Positions 12,513-26,089 are shown, numbered from the stretch's first letter. The stretch is DNA of 64,000 nucleotides from Polyodon spathula (GCF_017654505.1 NC_054534.1:25866189-25930188), one strand, 5' to 3'. Made by a program: numbers and translations. The notes: generated by a model not told the origin, from the sequence alone.

Positions 12513-13328
12513 TTAAGGAGAGCAGTGAAAATTGAACTAAAGCTAATTCAAGTTAAGAGGCGGTGGTGGGGTTGCATGTTTTGATTAGCTTGGTGTTGGG
12601 GAAGGAGCGGTTTGCTGTATAGAGGAAAAATAATGTATCTTTAATTACCAGGATGCAAATTTGTACACACTGTAAACATTTTATTCATGCAGTACAGTAC
12701 TTTTATTTCAGTCAAATATCTTTAACTGGATATTGTTGTAAAGGGACAGTCCACGTCATATTTGCTCTTTCTGCAACTGACAATGGGTCTTGATTACTAA
12801 TGACAGAATTCAGTTTACATTCTTGCTATACGGAAAGATTACATGTTCATGTTGCACAAAATAAAACAATCAGTTTCTGAATCACATCTATTTCAGAGGT
12901 AATCAGTGTTACAGAGACTAGCTAAATAGCTTGAGGGTTTATACTGAATATTTTGTATTCAAATTGCATCCAATTACCTGGAGAAAGCACCATCCCAGAT
13001 TAGTAATGAGTGTTCACCATCTTATCTATCTTTATAAGATTTGCATTGCATGGTGGATCGCGGTTGTCCTTTCTCATTTGTCTCTTCATGTGTTTTAACA
13101 CTGAAGCACAGCTGCTGGAAAAGGGTTTGCAGTGTTTTTGAAAACTTTGTATTCAGCAAGAAGAGGAAGGAACAGCAAAATACATGAAGTGCAGATTCGA
13201 TGTTTGTGGGCCACATTCAAAAAGCTTTGAATGCTTTTTATAAGTCTCTATTTGATGGATTAAGTAAAGTGTACGCATAAATCCTTTCAAGTCTGTTTTT
13301 AAAGAAATCAACATCAGTTCTCAGTACA
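12513..13328. other. Non-coding spacer between LINE and Tc1 element
   Basis: Nothing beyond chance ORFs was recognised. Confidence 0.5.
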
Positions 13329-14971
13329 CAGTGGCTTGCGAAAGTATTGACCCCCCCCTTGGCATTTTTCCTATTTTGTTGCCTTACAACCTGGAATTAA
13401 AATGGATTTTTATTTGGATTTCATGTAATGGACATACACAAAATAGCCCAAATTGATGAAGTGAAATGAAAAAAATAACTTGTTTCAAAAAATTCTAAAA
13501 AATAAATAACGGAAAAGTGGTGCGTGCATATGTATTCACCACCTTTGCTATTAAGCCTCTAAATAAGATCTGGTGCAACCAGTTACCTTCAGAAGTCACA
13601 TAATTAGTTAAATAAAGTCCACCTTTGTGCAATCTAAGTGTCATGTGATCTGTCACATGATCCCAGTATATATACACCTGTTCTGAAAGGCCCCAGAGTC
13701 TGCAACACCACTAAGCAAGGGGCACCACCAAGCAAGCATCACCATGAAGACCAAGGAGCTCTCCAAACAGGTCAGGGACAAAATTGTGGAGAAGTACAGA
13801 TCAGGGTTGGGTTATAAAAAAATATCAGAAACTTTGAACACCCCATTAAAGCCATTATTAAAAAATGGAAAGAATATGGCACCACATCAAACCTGGCAAG
13901 AGAGGGCCGCCCACCAAAACTCACAGACCAGCCAAGGAGGGCATTAATCAGAGAGGCAACAAAGAGACCAAAGATAACCCTGAAGGAGCTGCAAAGCTCC
14001 ACAGCGGAGATTGGAGTATCTGTCCATAGGACCACTTTAAGCCGTACACTCCACAGAGCTGGGCTTTACAGAAGAGTGGCCAGAAAAAAGCCATTGCTTA
14101 AAGAAAAAAATAAGCAAACACATTTGGTGTTCGCCAAAAGGCATGTGGGAGACTCCCCAAACATATGGAAGAAGGTACTCTGGTCAGATGAGACTAAAAT
14201 TGAGCTTTTTGGCCATCAAGGAAAATGCTATGTCTGGCACAAACCCAACACCTCTCATCACCCCGAGAACACCATCCCCACAGTGAAGCATGGTGGTGGC
14301 AGCATCATGCTGTGGGGATGTTTTTCATCGGCAGGGACTGGGAAACTGGTCAGAATTGAAGGAATGATGGATGGCGCTAAATACAGGGAACTTCTTGAGG
14401 GAAACCTGTTTCAGTCTTCCAGAGATTTGAGACTGGGACAGAGGTTCTCCTTCCAGCAGGACAATGACCCTAAGCATACTGCTAAAGCAACACTCGAGTG
14501 GTTTAAGGGGAAACATTTAAATGTCTTGGAATGGCCTAGTTGAAGCCCAGACCTCAATCCAATTGAGAATCTGTGATATGACTTAAAGATTGCTGTACAC
14601 CAGCGGAACCCATCCAACTTGAAGGAGCTGGAACAGTTTTGCCTTGAAGAATGGGCAAAAATCCCAGTGGCTAGATGTGCCAAGCTTATAGATACATACC
14701 TCAAGAGACTTGCAGCTGTAATTGCTGCAAAAGGTGGCTCTACAAAGTATTAACTTTGGGGGGGTGAATACTTATGCATGCTCAAGTTTTCTGTTTTTTT
14801 GTCTTATTTCTTGTTTGTTTTACAATAAAAAATATTTTGCATCTTCAAGGTGGTAGGCATGTTGTGTAAATCAAATGATACAAACCCCCAAAAAATCAAT
14901 TTTAATTCCAGGTTGTAAGGCAACAAAATAGTAAAAATGCCAAGGGGGGTCAATACTTTCGCAAGCCACTG
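13329..14971 (+). mobile_element. Tc1-like DNA transposon, copy 1 (full length, inactive)
   Basis: The left terminus is CAGTGGCTTGCGAAAGTATT and the right terminus is its complement, AATACTTTCGCAAGCCACTG. A TA follows on the right (14972-14973). The left neighbour is CA, apparently a mutated TA. The 1643-bp length is typical of Tc1 elements. Inside lies a + strand transposase gene broken by a small deletion and two stop codons. The sibling at 63026 onward is inverted relative to it. Confidence 0.95.
13744..14753 (+). pseudogene. Tc1-like transposase, broken
   Basis: An intact copy would cut the element at its inverted ends and paste it at TA sites. The frame starts at ATG 13744 with the N-terminal helix-turn-helix (M-K-T-K-E-L-S-K-Q-V-R). 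A deletion near 13840 shifts the frame. The DD34E catalytic domain then reads well: W-S-D-E-T-K with the first Asp, Q-Q-D-N-D-P-K-H with the second, and N-P-I-E-N-L with the Glu. A TGA at 14541-14543 replaces a codon before the S-P-D-L-N-P block. A second TGA at 14574-14576 replaces a Trp directly after I-E-N-L. The natural end is the TAA at 14751-14753. The product cannot be functional. Confidence 0.95.
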
Positions 14972-15305
14972 TAATGTAAAGCTTTGTGAATTAGACGCTG
15001 TGCTTCTATCTGTAATCATGCAAATGGTATAGTTTGTTCAATATTCTGTCTTGTATTTGTTTTATTTATTGGGGTTGTTTTAGAAATGATTTACCCATGG
15101 CAGTGATTTTACCAGATGGGCATGCGTTGTATTTGATATTTCTTAAAATGCAAAAGAAAAAAAATGTATAGTGCACAATGCTATAAACTTATCAACAAAT
15201 TAGTTCACAGTACTCCTTGACAAATACAAATAGTGCTGTATCTTGTGTAACAGTAGGAAAAACAATTAAGCTATTGGAATGTGAAACAACTATAGCAACA
15301 AGTAA
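14972..15305. other. Non-coding spacer
   Basis: AT-rich sequence between two mobile elements. Nothing is recognised. Confidence 0.5.
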
Positions 15306-15837
15306 CACCGTGTAACAAAATTTTTTATTTTTTTTTGTTCCTGGGTAGTAAGTATATTTCCTAATTGCTTATGCCTCAAAAGTATAGAAAATGGCTATTA
15401 TTCCCCACAAACTTTGCTTTTGTGACCAGGACAGTGATATTTCAAAATATCACTATTTCCAATGGAAAAACGGGCCAATGTGTGTCTTTTTGTTTACATA
15501 AAGTCAGAAAAAAACAACGTATGAATCCAAATTAACATGTATTTATACTAAAGTAATACAAAAATGACTACAAAAGATTTAGAAGTGAGTAGTTTTTCAA
15601 GATTTACGATTATACTGTATTTATTGATTCATATGTTGTTTTTTTCTGACTTTATGTGAACGAAAAGACACACATTTGCCTGTTTTCCCAATGGAAATAG
15701 TGATATTTTGAAATATCACTGTCCTGGTCACAAAAGCAAAGTTTGTGGGGAAAAATAGCCATTTTCTATACTTTTGAGGCATAAGCAATTAGGAAATAAC
15801 ACTTACTACCCAGGAACAAAAATTGTTTTACATAGTG
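15306..15837. mobile_element. Palindromic MITE with TAA flanks, 532 bp
   Basis: The two halves are inverted copies. The left arm spans roughly 15306-15528 and the right arm 15626-15837, with a spacer of about 100 bp. Matching blocks include GACAGTGATATTTCAAAATA against its complement near 15705-15724, and CTGGGTAGTAAG against CTTACTACCCAG. TAA trinucleotides flank both ends (15303-15305 and 15838-15840), which fits the TWA target duplication of PIF/Harbinger elements. No transposase is present. The arms differ by scattered substitutions, so it is not recent. Confidence 0.8.
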
Positions 15838-18800
15838 TAATCATATTCCTTCTCTCTCGCACTCTCTCTTTTAAAAGAGCTTGTGAACTTTAATTCGAAA
15901 CAGGAATATCTGATGTGATTCTCAAGCTGTTTAGCTCTGAAACCGGTGTGCGCTGCAGCATGCAGTGCCCATGGGGCCTGGGGAGCAGCTTTGCATTTCA
16001 CTCACACTGTTCTTGGGTCTTAAGGTTCGATTGGGTCTGGTAATCTGTTTTACTGCTTTTGAGTTTGAAAAAAAGCATAATAAATCAAATGAAATAACAG
16101 CACAACAGCTAACACTATTGACTGACAGAGGTCTTTTTAGTGGGAGCTGTAGGAGGGTACTTCTTGACACAGAGAACACATTGAACATACTTCTAGCTAG
16201 TTATCACAGCTCCAATACACTCATGCAACTATGTTGTTAGTTTATTATTTAACACACATTGGTCCATTACCATGATGTGTTTCTTTCTAATTTACATACA
16301 AGGTTTTGGATTTGATAATCCACCCGAGAACTACAGGGCCTTGACCATAATAGCAGAGCTACGCGCTGTCATCTGTTGGCAGACTCCTAGATAGACACTA
16401 AAATGTTAGTGCAATCTTTTAGTACAGAATTGGGATGCAACATCCAGTGATCTCCTCTCCCATTTTAATATAGTTTAAAAAAAAAAATCTCTCAAGGATT
16501 AAACAAAAACAAAAAACCAAAAAAATCACCACAATGGGTTGTCAATAGCGACAGCAGTCTGTCATGAGCTAATTTATTCCCTTGAGGTCAGATTCAGAGC
16601 AGAAGCAGAAAATAATAGGTGGCTCTGACTCTTATGTCTATGAAGACATTTTTGGCTTATAGATGTCTATCTCAAATAATATTAACAAGAAAATATCAAA
16701 AAGTTAAAAAAAAAAAAATTTGGAAATGTACTCTGAAGCTACTTTTTCCTGTTTATATTATCTCATATACAGAAGGGCAATGATCTGAGTACAATTTTTT
16801 GTATGATATATTTCTCTACATTATAACAAATAATTTCTTTAAGCCTCCTTCGAGGACTCACATCCAAGTTCAGAACAGACACAGTTCTGTTTCGGTTCTT
16901 GCAATGAAAAAAGATAAGGGACATGAGATGAGATAAGAAGGACTATTTACCTCCATGTGACTCTGTCTTTGTGACTACCATTCATTCTACTGATAGATAC
17001 ATCATAATTTAAAAAGGAATAAGCTATTGCCTGTTTATCTTGCTGTAGCACAATAATAAATTCCTTCTAACTTGCTGACTGCATACGTTACTTGGCATAT
17101 GCGAACAAAACTCCTTATGGGGAAAAATAAATAGTCCTGTTTACTCCATCATATTAAGCAGCCCTGACATAAATCTGGTGAAATGTATTTTCTTTATAAA
17201 CATTGAAGCAACAGGAAAACAGTAATCTGCCTGCTGATCTCTTGTACATTTAACATTACGGGACATGTAAAAATATGTAAGAGTTAAAAATAGGTTTTAT
17301 TACAGGATAGGTCTGTTTGTTTACATTTACAGTTACTTTACAGAGAAAAGTAACAATATGAGATTAACAAAGTTTAATACACTCAGCGAAGTACACTGAG
17401 ATAGATTGAAATCATACAGGTGTTTTCTCCAGGTGTGTGTGTTTGTAAACTCAAAATGGGCACAACACTTCTAGTTTTCTAATGGTAGTTAGTAGAGTAC
17501 AAATTGAAATAGGAACATTGTGAGAAACATTTTAATGATGACCAATGTTAAGTATTTTGTTACAGCGTGTTAAAAGCACATGCATTGAATTACTGATATC
17601 TCCGATGAGATTTGAGAAACAGTAGTTGACTTCAATTTCATAAGCATCACTGTCAAGCAAATGTTCTCACTGAAGCATTGCATTCCTTTTCTTTATATAA
17701 GCCTGTCTGTTTAACTGTATTTCCTCTCACGACATAACTAGATGGAAACGAGATCCCATGTGAGTAGTATTTAATTTGTATTTATTTGTTTAACAATATC
17801 TATATGGCAAGACCTCTAAACATTGGCACAGTAAAACAGATCCTAAGCATTTAAAAGGAAGTTTATGATTAAAAAATTTATGATTCAAATACTTTCCTGA
17901 ACTCATGCAGCTAATACTGTATTCTCAGGGCTGTTCTCAGTGCAGTGGTAGCACACTATTGACTGTAAGACAGACACCACATGATCAATAGTGACACTGA
18001 ATTGTTCTGTCAATGCTCACAGCCATTATCTATATTGACATGTATATGGAAAAATAAAGTTTTCTTTAAAGCGAAAAAAAAGTGTTCCACTTTCTGGGCC
18101 ACTAGATCCATGGAGAAGAGACTTGACCTGAGGCTGCCTACTCTCATTGTTAATGATAAGCACTCCACTGTTTTATTTTCAAAGGGTATGAAGTCTTAAG
18201 TGGAAGAAGGCTTCTTGCTAAATGGAAAACTTATTGACTTTAATTTAGAAAATCAATTCCCTCACATCATTGTAATTGTACAAGTTCTCGCTGATGAAGA
18301 TAGTTTACAGTGTTGAAAGCAGTGTTTTTAGCTTGCAGTTCTCTATACCCTCACTTGCACATTTACAGTACAGTGGGAGAATGGATTAAACATGTGTTTA
18401 TTGTATTAGTATTGAGGGAAGTAAATTCATGTTCTATTAGTTGTCTTCTAACAAAACGGTGGATTTGTATGCTTTGTCTGATTTATACCATGAGAATTTG
18501 CACAGTAATAGTTCCATTGACTGTAAACATCTACCATGGTAGAAAATAAATAATCTCAATTTCATTTTTGAACAGTAATTGATAATTAAATGTATCGACG
18601 GTGTTGCCAGATTACCGCTTGACACCATGTACTGATGAAAAATATAGTAAAATAGATAAAATCTTGACCCTTTAACCTTTACAGTTAACAATTTGCTTTT
18701 ATGTGTCCATCTTTCAGTATAGAGAAATATATTACAATGTATAAATGTGTCAAAAATGCCTACGACAACACATGTGCTTTTTATTAAGATAGCCAACATG

Positions 18801-21800
18801 GAAAAAGCCTGCCCATGGTTTGCATCAGGTGTCATGGTCGGCAGAATCCCCTTGAACCCTGCTGAGTGTGGAGGATCACAACTAGATTAAAGGCGGGTGT
18901 TCACAGTGATTGGCAAAAGGAAAGCAGATAAGCTGTTTATGGTAGACTGTATGGATTGACTTTCTCCATAGGCCTTCAAACAAATACAGATAAAGGGAAA
19001 TCAATGCATCCATTAGCCAGAGTTACATTCTTCCCTTGATCTCGATCTCAGCTTGAATTTAACATCTGCTCTACAAAAGAACAGTAGCCCAAGTGTGTCT
19101 ATAGATATTATGGCAAGTTACATTTTTTCCCCCTTTTTCAGCATTTATGCTCAAGATATTCATTAATTTACCCCATGCCATTTTTTTGAAGAATGTACAC
19201 AGGGCTCTAAAATCAATACTTCATGCATTTCTTATCACAGGTTGTTTAATTGACACAAAGCTGACTAGACCTTGGGTTCTATTTTGTGGAGAAGGCAAAG
19301 TTTAACCCGTCAGCCCAATGACAAGTATAAACAGGTTGGCTATTTGGAACAAAATATTGTCAATGCTCTTATGGGCCCCCAACAGATAGAAACAATCCCA
19401 GACAATAGTTTACTTTGGAATTTTACAGCAATGGGATTTTTAATAGATGTATTCTTCCTGTATCAGCATAACCAACACTTCAACCAGCACCACGTGTCCT
19501 TAACCTGCATGAAAACCAGCAAACCACCAGCATACACCAGTGCTAATCAGTGGTGGACTCCACCTTAGGGAAAACAGCATAATACAGCTACAAAATAAAA
19601 AAAAAAATAGCAATCCTGTTGTATTTTTCTATCAAAACTCTTATTTCAGGGTGGTGGTTGAAACACACATCTGCATTATTTGTAATATAATCAAATGTAT
19701 GTCATAGTTGCTTACAGACCTAAGTGCACTGTTAGTATTAGAGGCAGTCTGCCCTTTTTGAGGTTGACCTTATTGTTTGCATGCATGCTGGCATATTATG
19801 TTTGGGTACTGAAGGCTATATCACTCATTCAGATTTGATGAAACACAAGTTACTCGACAATGACTGTAGGCTTTGTTTGGGTACTGACATATTATATTTG
19901 CCATTAGAAGGATACCTTGGAAAACACTTTTTATGATGCATAGGCATTAAATACTATTCACCATGCAATGACTGAACAGACACCGGTAATGTGAAGTTTA
20001 TATCACTCTGGGATATGTATGTTAATCAATTCTGCATATCAGAGAAAGGCTGACAATGTGGATTCCGGGAAAAATAAATGTACTTTTTAAGGCATTTGTC
20101 AAGCAAATAAATATCTGAAGACTGACTGACTGTGTAGTTATGATTATTTTGAGAACACTGTATTTTCAGAGTACTATTTTATGAACTGATTTTATTAAAA
20201 GCAGAGGGTCATAGGTGTGTAAACACAAAGAACAAGGTTTTAGGCAATATGGGAGGAGTGTGGTCATAAAGAGCAAGGTGGGAAATAATAAAGAAGATAT
20301 TGACTAGTCTTAGAGGTCAAGGTACAAGAAAACAAAGTGACTGGGTCCTGATCAATAAAAAAAAGGTTACAGATTAAGTGGCAATGTTCACAAAAAAGGA
20401 TTGTTAAAATGATAAATGGGAGGGCATTTTGTAAGGCAGCAGGTTATAAATATCCTGGGGAAAAAAATGCAATGTGCTTCACCATGGTTGAGTTGTTTAG
20501 TGTTAATATAGCTAATTTATCTTTTTAATGCACAAAATGCAATCTGTGATTCTATATTGACCTGTCTCACTGTGGTAATGTGTTATTAGATAACAGCATG
20601 AACAATGCTGTATGTTCTTCCTCATCTGCTTATTTATTGTAACTTCCTTGCCATTGAATATGCAGACTACATTTGTATATGACATCAATATTGAAACAGC
20701 CAAATTAATCCACCTTCACTGTGCAGAATGTTACTGTCAACTCATTTTTAAGACACTGTAACTTAAATACATCTTAGCAGCTGATTGGTTAATACAAACT
20801 AAATAAAAATGTACTGTAAATATTTTGAATCGCCTTAAAAGACCAACACTCTGATTGCAAAAGTCATAAATAAAAATAGCACCCTGTTATACTGCTGAAG
20901 AACTGATGCAAACCACCTAACACAAATCAGGCTATTAGTATTTCATCTGTAAAATTTGATTGCTAATGGTTCTGGACACCACACTCCCAGGTAGTGATGC
21001 TGCTCTTTATTCTGATACCTTTGAGTTTCCTCTAAGAGGAATTTACAGTATTCAGTAGAGTAGACCTGGTGGTGAAATAGGGATTAGTAAAATGTAGCTA
21101 GATACTAATAATACATAAGTTCAGGAAAATATAAAGAAGCAATGTGACTTTTATTATGATTCGGGTGATTTTATAAATCAGAAAAGATGTCAATCCACAT
21201 TTTAATGCACCTTATTTCGTAGCTGCTGGCCTGGTTTGGAGTGATTTGCATTCTGATGGCACAATATGTTAATTCCATCTGTGTACAAGAATGAATTCCT
21301 GAATGATGTATGGGAATTCATAGTTAAGCGCATTCCTTGTCAATATGACCTGGCATGAGCTATGTATAGTTCAGAAGTCTTCATAATCTCCATCTGTTAA
21401 GTAAAACTGTCCAAAATGTTAATGGATCCACTCCTCAGTGGACTCCATTGGGTTAATTCTCTTGCACTCTGCAGTTGCCCTTTGATCACCTCCCCCATGC
21501 GTGGCTCTTTTTGGTGAGGTGCCTTGTGAATTGGAAGCCTCATATGTTCATTGGATTAGGTGTTTTAGGCATTTCTTTCATCTGCTATCATCTGCTGACC
21601 AACACAGACACCCTTCTGTCCCATAGTCTCCTTCCAGACTCTCTCCTCCTTATTGACTTTTTTTGTTTTCTACAAAAGTAATTATTGTTCTGTTCATATC
21701 AATTATTGTAGTTTATAACTATATTATGTATATGAGGCTGAAATGTGACATTGCTTTACCGACATTTCTAAATTTGTTACAGTAGCAACATTTTAGAAGA

Positions 21801-22608
21801 AGTACAATAAATATTTTATTTATTTATTTATTTATTTTTACAGAAAAGTTGCTCCTCTGTATTCTTTGACAGACATTATGTGCTTTTGGCCAGATTTCAA
21901 GAACAGGTTCTCTTTACAGGCTGTTCTTCATTAAACCTAACTTTTCTGGTATCTCACAGCAGCCCTTGTTCACAATGCTTTACTGTTCTCCTTGTAAAAT
22001 CACAACTGTATTGTTCTTCACATTTTAACATATATAGTAAATACACTGAAAAAAGTCATCCTGTCAAAAGGGTTGTCTAAATTTCTTATCAAGTTTCTTT
22101 GTAGTATTGCTGAATATGATTGAGTACTTAGAGTTATGTATATTATATTATTATAGAGAATATCCATTGTACATAGTTTTTGTTTTAATCTTGGTAAAGA
22201 ATAATGAATAGATTCTTAGAAAGGTATTTATAAAAGAGTATGGGGTTTTATGCCCCCCCGCCCCCAAAAGAAACCAAAAAAAAAAAAAACCTTTGAAATC
22301 AACACTGAGAAATCAATTGTTAGCATTGTTATTATAAAGGGCATAATAGCAGTTAGTCAATGGGGCAAAGCATGTTTTGTTTTGTTGTTAGGGTGTTCTT
22401 TAGCACTAGTGTATAATATTTTGTTGTGCACCCCTTCCCACTTGGTTTATGTTAAAGGACCTTTTTTGTTATTTAAAATGTCCAAGACCATTATTCTCAT
22501 TTTTATACATGATATAGCACATGTTTATCTGATAGCAGTGTTCAAGTAAAAATGTAAACAGTTAAAAATATCAAACACACACTGTGCAATAACAAGGGTC
22601 ACACTTGT
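15838..22608. other. Non-coding DNA, nothing recognised
   Basis: About 6.8 kb of AT-rich sequence. Frames of up to 132 codons (for example minus strand 18437-18835) have no recognisable domain and look like chance. A short run of ACCAGC-type words lies near 19460-19565 and a (TTTA)n tract at about 21816-21838. Confidence 0.5.
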
Positions 22609-22664
22609 TGTTGTGCTATGGCGCTAGATTCTAGCACCAGGGTACCTCGTACAGCGCCAGCAAC
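22609..22664. other. Short compound inverted repeat
   Basis: TGGCGCT (22619-22625) pairs perfectly with AGCGCCA (22653-22659). The pairing extends outward through GTTG/CAAC and GCT/AGC with small bulges. Nested inside are CTAGATTCTAG and GTACCTCGTAC, each able to form its own small stem. The layout resembles a three-way junction. Whether it is transcribed, or is only the tip of a decayed palindrome, cannot be told. Confidence 0.4.
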
Positions 22665-22721
22665 ATTACATTCTGGCTCCAGTAGACATGTTTATTAATG
22701 TATTATATATATAACTATAAA

Positions 22722-23370
22722 ATCATCATCTTCAGTCTTTTTCAATCTACTGCTGGATGAAGGCCTCCCCAAGATTCTTCCACAAAAGCCTGTCTGCTGC
22801 AGTCCCTCATCCACATTGTTTCCTAATTTCATCTTGCCATCTTCCTGGAGGTATTCTTCTTCATTCCTTTATGTCTCTTGTGATCCAGTCTAGTATCTCC
22901 TGGGTCTAGTGATGGCCTTTTCTTCTTGCTATATGTCTGGCCCACTGCCATTTCATAATAACATGGACTCTTATCCATTCCTTCCTTTTCCTGTCTCTTC
23001 TTGTTATTCCCAACATCTTTCCATACTCCGTTGAGTCATTTTTGCATGGAGGGTCCAGGTCTGGCAGCACCGATTTGCTCGAAGACTTTCCTCTTGAGGT
23101 ATAAGAGTAGTTTCCCTTTCAGATCCATGCTTAATCTTCCAAAGGCACTCCAGCCCATTTTTGCTCTTCTGTTGATTTTGCACATTTGGTTCTCTGTTGC
23201 CGAAACTGTCCTCGGTATAAGTACTTATTGACTTCTTGATCCCATTGACTTCAATTGCCTGTGGAGTCGGACATTTTTTGAACATGACTTGAGTCATCCT
23301 CAGGTTATTTTTCAAACCTGTTTTGATGCTAGTCTTGTGTAGTTCTTGTATTCTTGTTTGTAATTCTTCT
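22722..23370 (-). mobile_element. RTE-type LINE, 3' end fragment
   Basis: Minus-strand translation gives a decayed C-terminal segment of an RTE-like reverse transcriptase. It includes L-K-N-N-L-R-M-T-Q-V-M-F (the post-catalytic segment), W-T-L-H-A-K-M-T-Q-R-S-M-E-R, and further on a W-Q-W-A-R-H-I-A-R-R-like block. The 3' end runs into GATGATGATTTT, matching the short GAT-rich 3' tail typical of RTE elements. Stops and frameshifts break the frame. The 5' side meets a (TG)n microsatellite. Confidence 0.8.
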
Positions 23371-23377
23371 GGGCATG

Positions 23378-23378
<1 letters not shown>

Positions 23379-23431
<53 letters not shown>

Positions 23432-23435
23432 TGTG

Positions 23436-23511
<76 letters not shown>
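23379..23511. repeat. Compound (TG)n(TA)n microsatellite
   Basis: About 52 bp of TG repeats are followed by a short mixed joint and about 70 bp of TA repeats. Both strands give spurious Cys-Val, Ile-Tyr or Thr-His ORFs. Confidence 0.98.
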
Positions 23512-23515
<4 letters not shown>

Positions 23516-25741
23516 ATTCCTTAGCAACCACATTTGATGATAGTTTCTCATTGGGTCTGGATTATTCACATGACCCACCCACACTCATCAACAAAACACT
23601 AAACTAATTAAAGAGCGGGGGGAGTGGGGCAATAATGCTGCTAATCATTTTTGGGGGGATGGGGGTGTGCTTTGTCAGTGGAAAAAAAAGTGATCTGTTT
23701 GTTCAGGCCTACAAACACTGCTGATATAATACAGCACTTCAAAGCCTCTGCAGCTGTGCATCTCTCTATTGTTCAGATTACATTAGAGAGCAGTAGGCGT
23801 AACCTTATCCCTCAGGCAGTTTTCAGGCACTCAGGCAGGACCTTGCCATACTACACTTTCTGAGGGGTTAGGCTTATTGTTTGTAGTTACAAGAAGTCAG
23901 TGGAGACTCACTTGCTTTAACAGTAATTCCTTAAAGAGACTGGGTGGCTAAGGGTTTTGAAACAAGCATTGACACTGACTGCTGAGCACATGGAAATAGT
24001 GAAAAAGGCTCTTCAAAACACGTCCTACTGTGGAGTGATAGGATTTCATCCACAGCTTTTAGAAGGTAAAATCAACTCTAGCTATATATTTTGGTTTCAT
24101 CATGTCTTGACTTGTCCTGAGGGTTTGGTTGACCAGGGGACTAGAAATGCATGTGATCATGTTCACTGTATAAGCAAACACTATTGGGATCGCCATGGCT
24201 TGATTATGAAGAACTGAAAAAACAAAACAAAAACCATTTTTTGTCTGTTTATTTTAAATATAAAATTGTACATGATATTAGTTTGTTATGAATATTGTAC
24301 AACATCCCAGACTCTAGCTAATAACATTCCCAGTTACCAAGAAACCATTCTAATACATTTGATGTAATGAGAATTGTTTAATTCTAGAAAACAGGATTAC
24401 CTTTGCTTCCTGGCACTATAAGTGATTCACTAATAGGAATGCAAAAAATATATACAGTAGATAAATAAGTAACAAATCATTATACAAAAATAATAATTAA
24501 TTTTAGTGTAGTAATTGTACGGATTTGTATCAGATAAATTAGATATCTGAGCTGTCTTCTGCATTTAATACAATAGCTTTTGCTTTTAGTAGGCAGCCTG
24601 ATTAGCCACCAGAATTAATTAACTGCAGTCTGCCATTTGTTTTCTTTTTCATGACATGCTGCTAAACATGTGTCTTATTTACACATAGTAAATGAGAACC
24701 AAACTGCCCACCCATGTTGAAAAGAGATGAGACACAGTTTTCAAAGTACCTGCAGCAGATAGAAATGTAGAAAGGACCCCATGCAGTAGAGCTCTGAACA
24801 AACAGAAGGAAGGGATTTACGACTGTCCCCTTGGTGACACTGCCATAGAGAACCAGACTCTTTTTACCCACGGATATGTGTAATTGTGTTCTTGTGAGAT
24901 AGTAAACTTGTCTCGCTTACCTGAAGTGCTCATTATCCTTGCAATAAGTCAGATCTACAGGAAGGCTGTTAAGCATGCCAGCAAAACCACTACTTAGACA
25001 TTTAAATGTACTAGGCAAACCTTAAGGGCAGTACTTTGAACAGCTTGAAATGTCAACTCAATATCCAATAGGGATGTGCTAAAAGTGTCATTGCTATTGC
25101 AGCACGGTCCCTTAACGAAGACCATCAAAGTTAATTAAAATGTTCTTAATGAAAAGATGGTCAGAGCTGTTATTAGGACAAAGCTAAATTCTGGTCATAC
25201 ATTGTTGGCAGAAGGTGGACAACAGGAGTCAATAAGCCTGCAAAACATGCTAAAGTCTTGTTGTGGAGGGGAATGTAGATAAGCTTAATCTACATTCTCC
25301 TTTGGTAGGTTCACCGGGGCTGCTGTCTGCAAATGAACAAACACTAACTTGAATGCTGCAGTCTCTCTGTCTCTGTTTGTTTTTCATAATGACAGATTTA
25401 ACATCAGAAACCCTAAAAGTCCTCCAAATGATCCTCGTCATGTCAATAAATAATAAACTGCAGACCTAACCAAGTGTCTGTACAGATAAAATGTTTTATT
25501 TGAGGTTTTGTTTGAATTAGATATTTTCAATCACCAACATTCTCTTAACATATTGTTTTATTGGAGCAAACAAGTGATCCATGTACTCAGAAACAAAAGA
25601 TAAAGAACCTATTTAAAACAAGGCGACAGAAAAAGGTTTTCAAAGGTGGATAGGAAAGTTTCAATACTAGCAATAAACTACTCAAAGAACTACGCAATAG
25701 TTTAGTTGCTCATCTTTGAAACTAAGTTGGTTCTTGCCACT
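23512..25741. other. Non-coding DNA, nothing recognised
   Basis: Only short chance ORFs are present. No repeat boundary or exon was identified. Confidence 0.5.
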
Positions 25742-26089
25742 TTAATACCATTACACTGACCCCAGAGATGTACCTTACTCAGCTCAATCCAGCCGGTTGT
25801 CATGCTGATGCACTGGGGAGAACGCACTGTGGTTGATCCCTGGAGACAGCATCACAGCCGTTGTGTGTGCTCATGCACTGGGGAGGCAAAATAAGCTGAT
25901 CCCTGGAGCCAGCATTACACTTCAGCCATCAACACCAGGCAGAAGGATATCAACATCATCAGATGGAAAGAAAACACAAATGGAGATGCAGATGGATCAC
26001 ATTAGTTTACTGTAAAGCTACATCTTCGTTGGTGCTTAGGTCAAATCAGCATGAACTTTTAACATCTACTCTCATGTAATGGAAATCAA
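25742..26089 (+). mobile_element. 3' end of an RLE-type LINE (sibling of 47988-49230)
   Basis: The segment matches the complement of about 47988-48230. Shared blocks include GATCCCTGGAGCCAGCATTA, ACACCAGGCAGAAGGATATC and TCATGTAATGGAAATCA at the shared 3' terminus. It lies on the + strand and keeps only the 3' UTR-like tail, so it is strongly 5' truncated. The first part contains an internal tandem duplication of the GCACTGGGGAG...TGATCCCTGGAG unit. Confidence 0.75.

Noticed and set aside
18437..18835. 132-codon minus-strand ORF
   Set aside because: No domain, no repeat context and no splice structure; taken as chance.
23312..23584. ORFs with repeated Ile-Tyr, Thr-His and Cys-Val
   Set aside because: They are translations of the (TG)n(TA)n microsatellite. 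The same applies to frames over 8551-8742, 41167-41585, 55090-55312 and 56276-56681.
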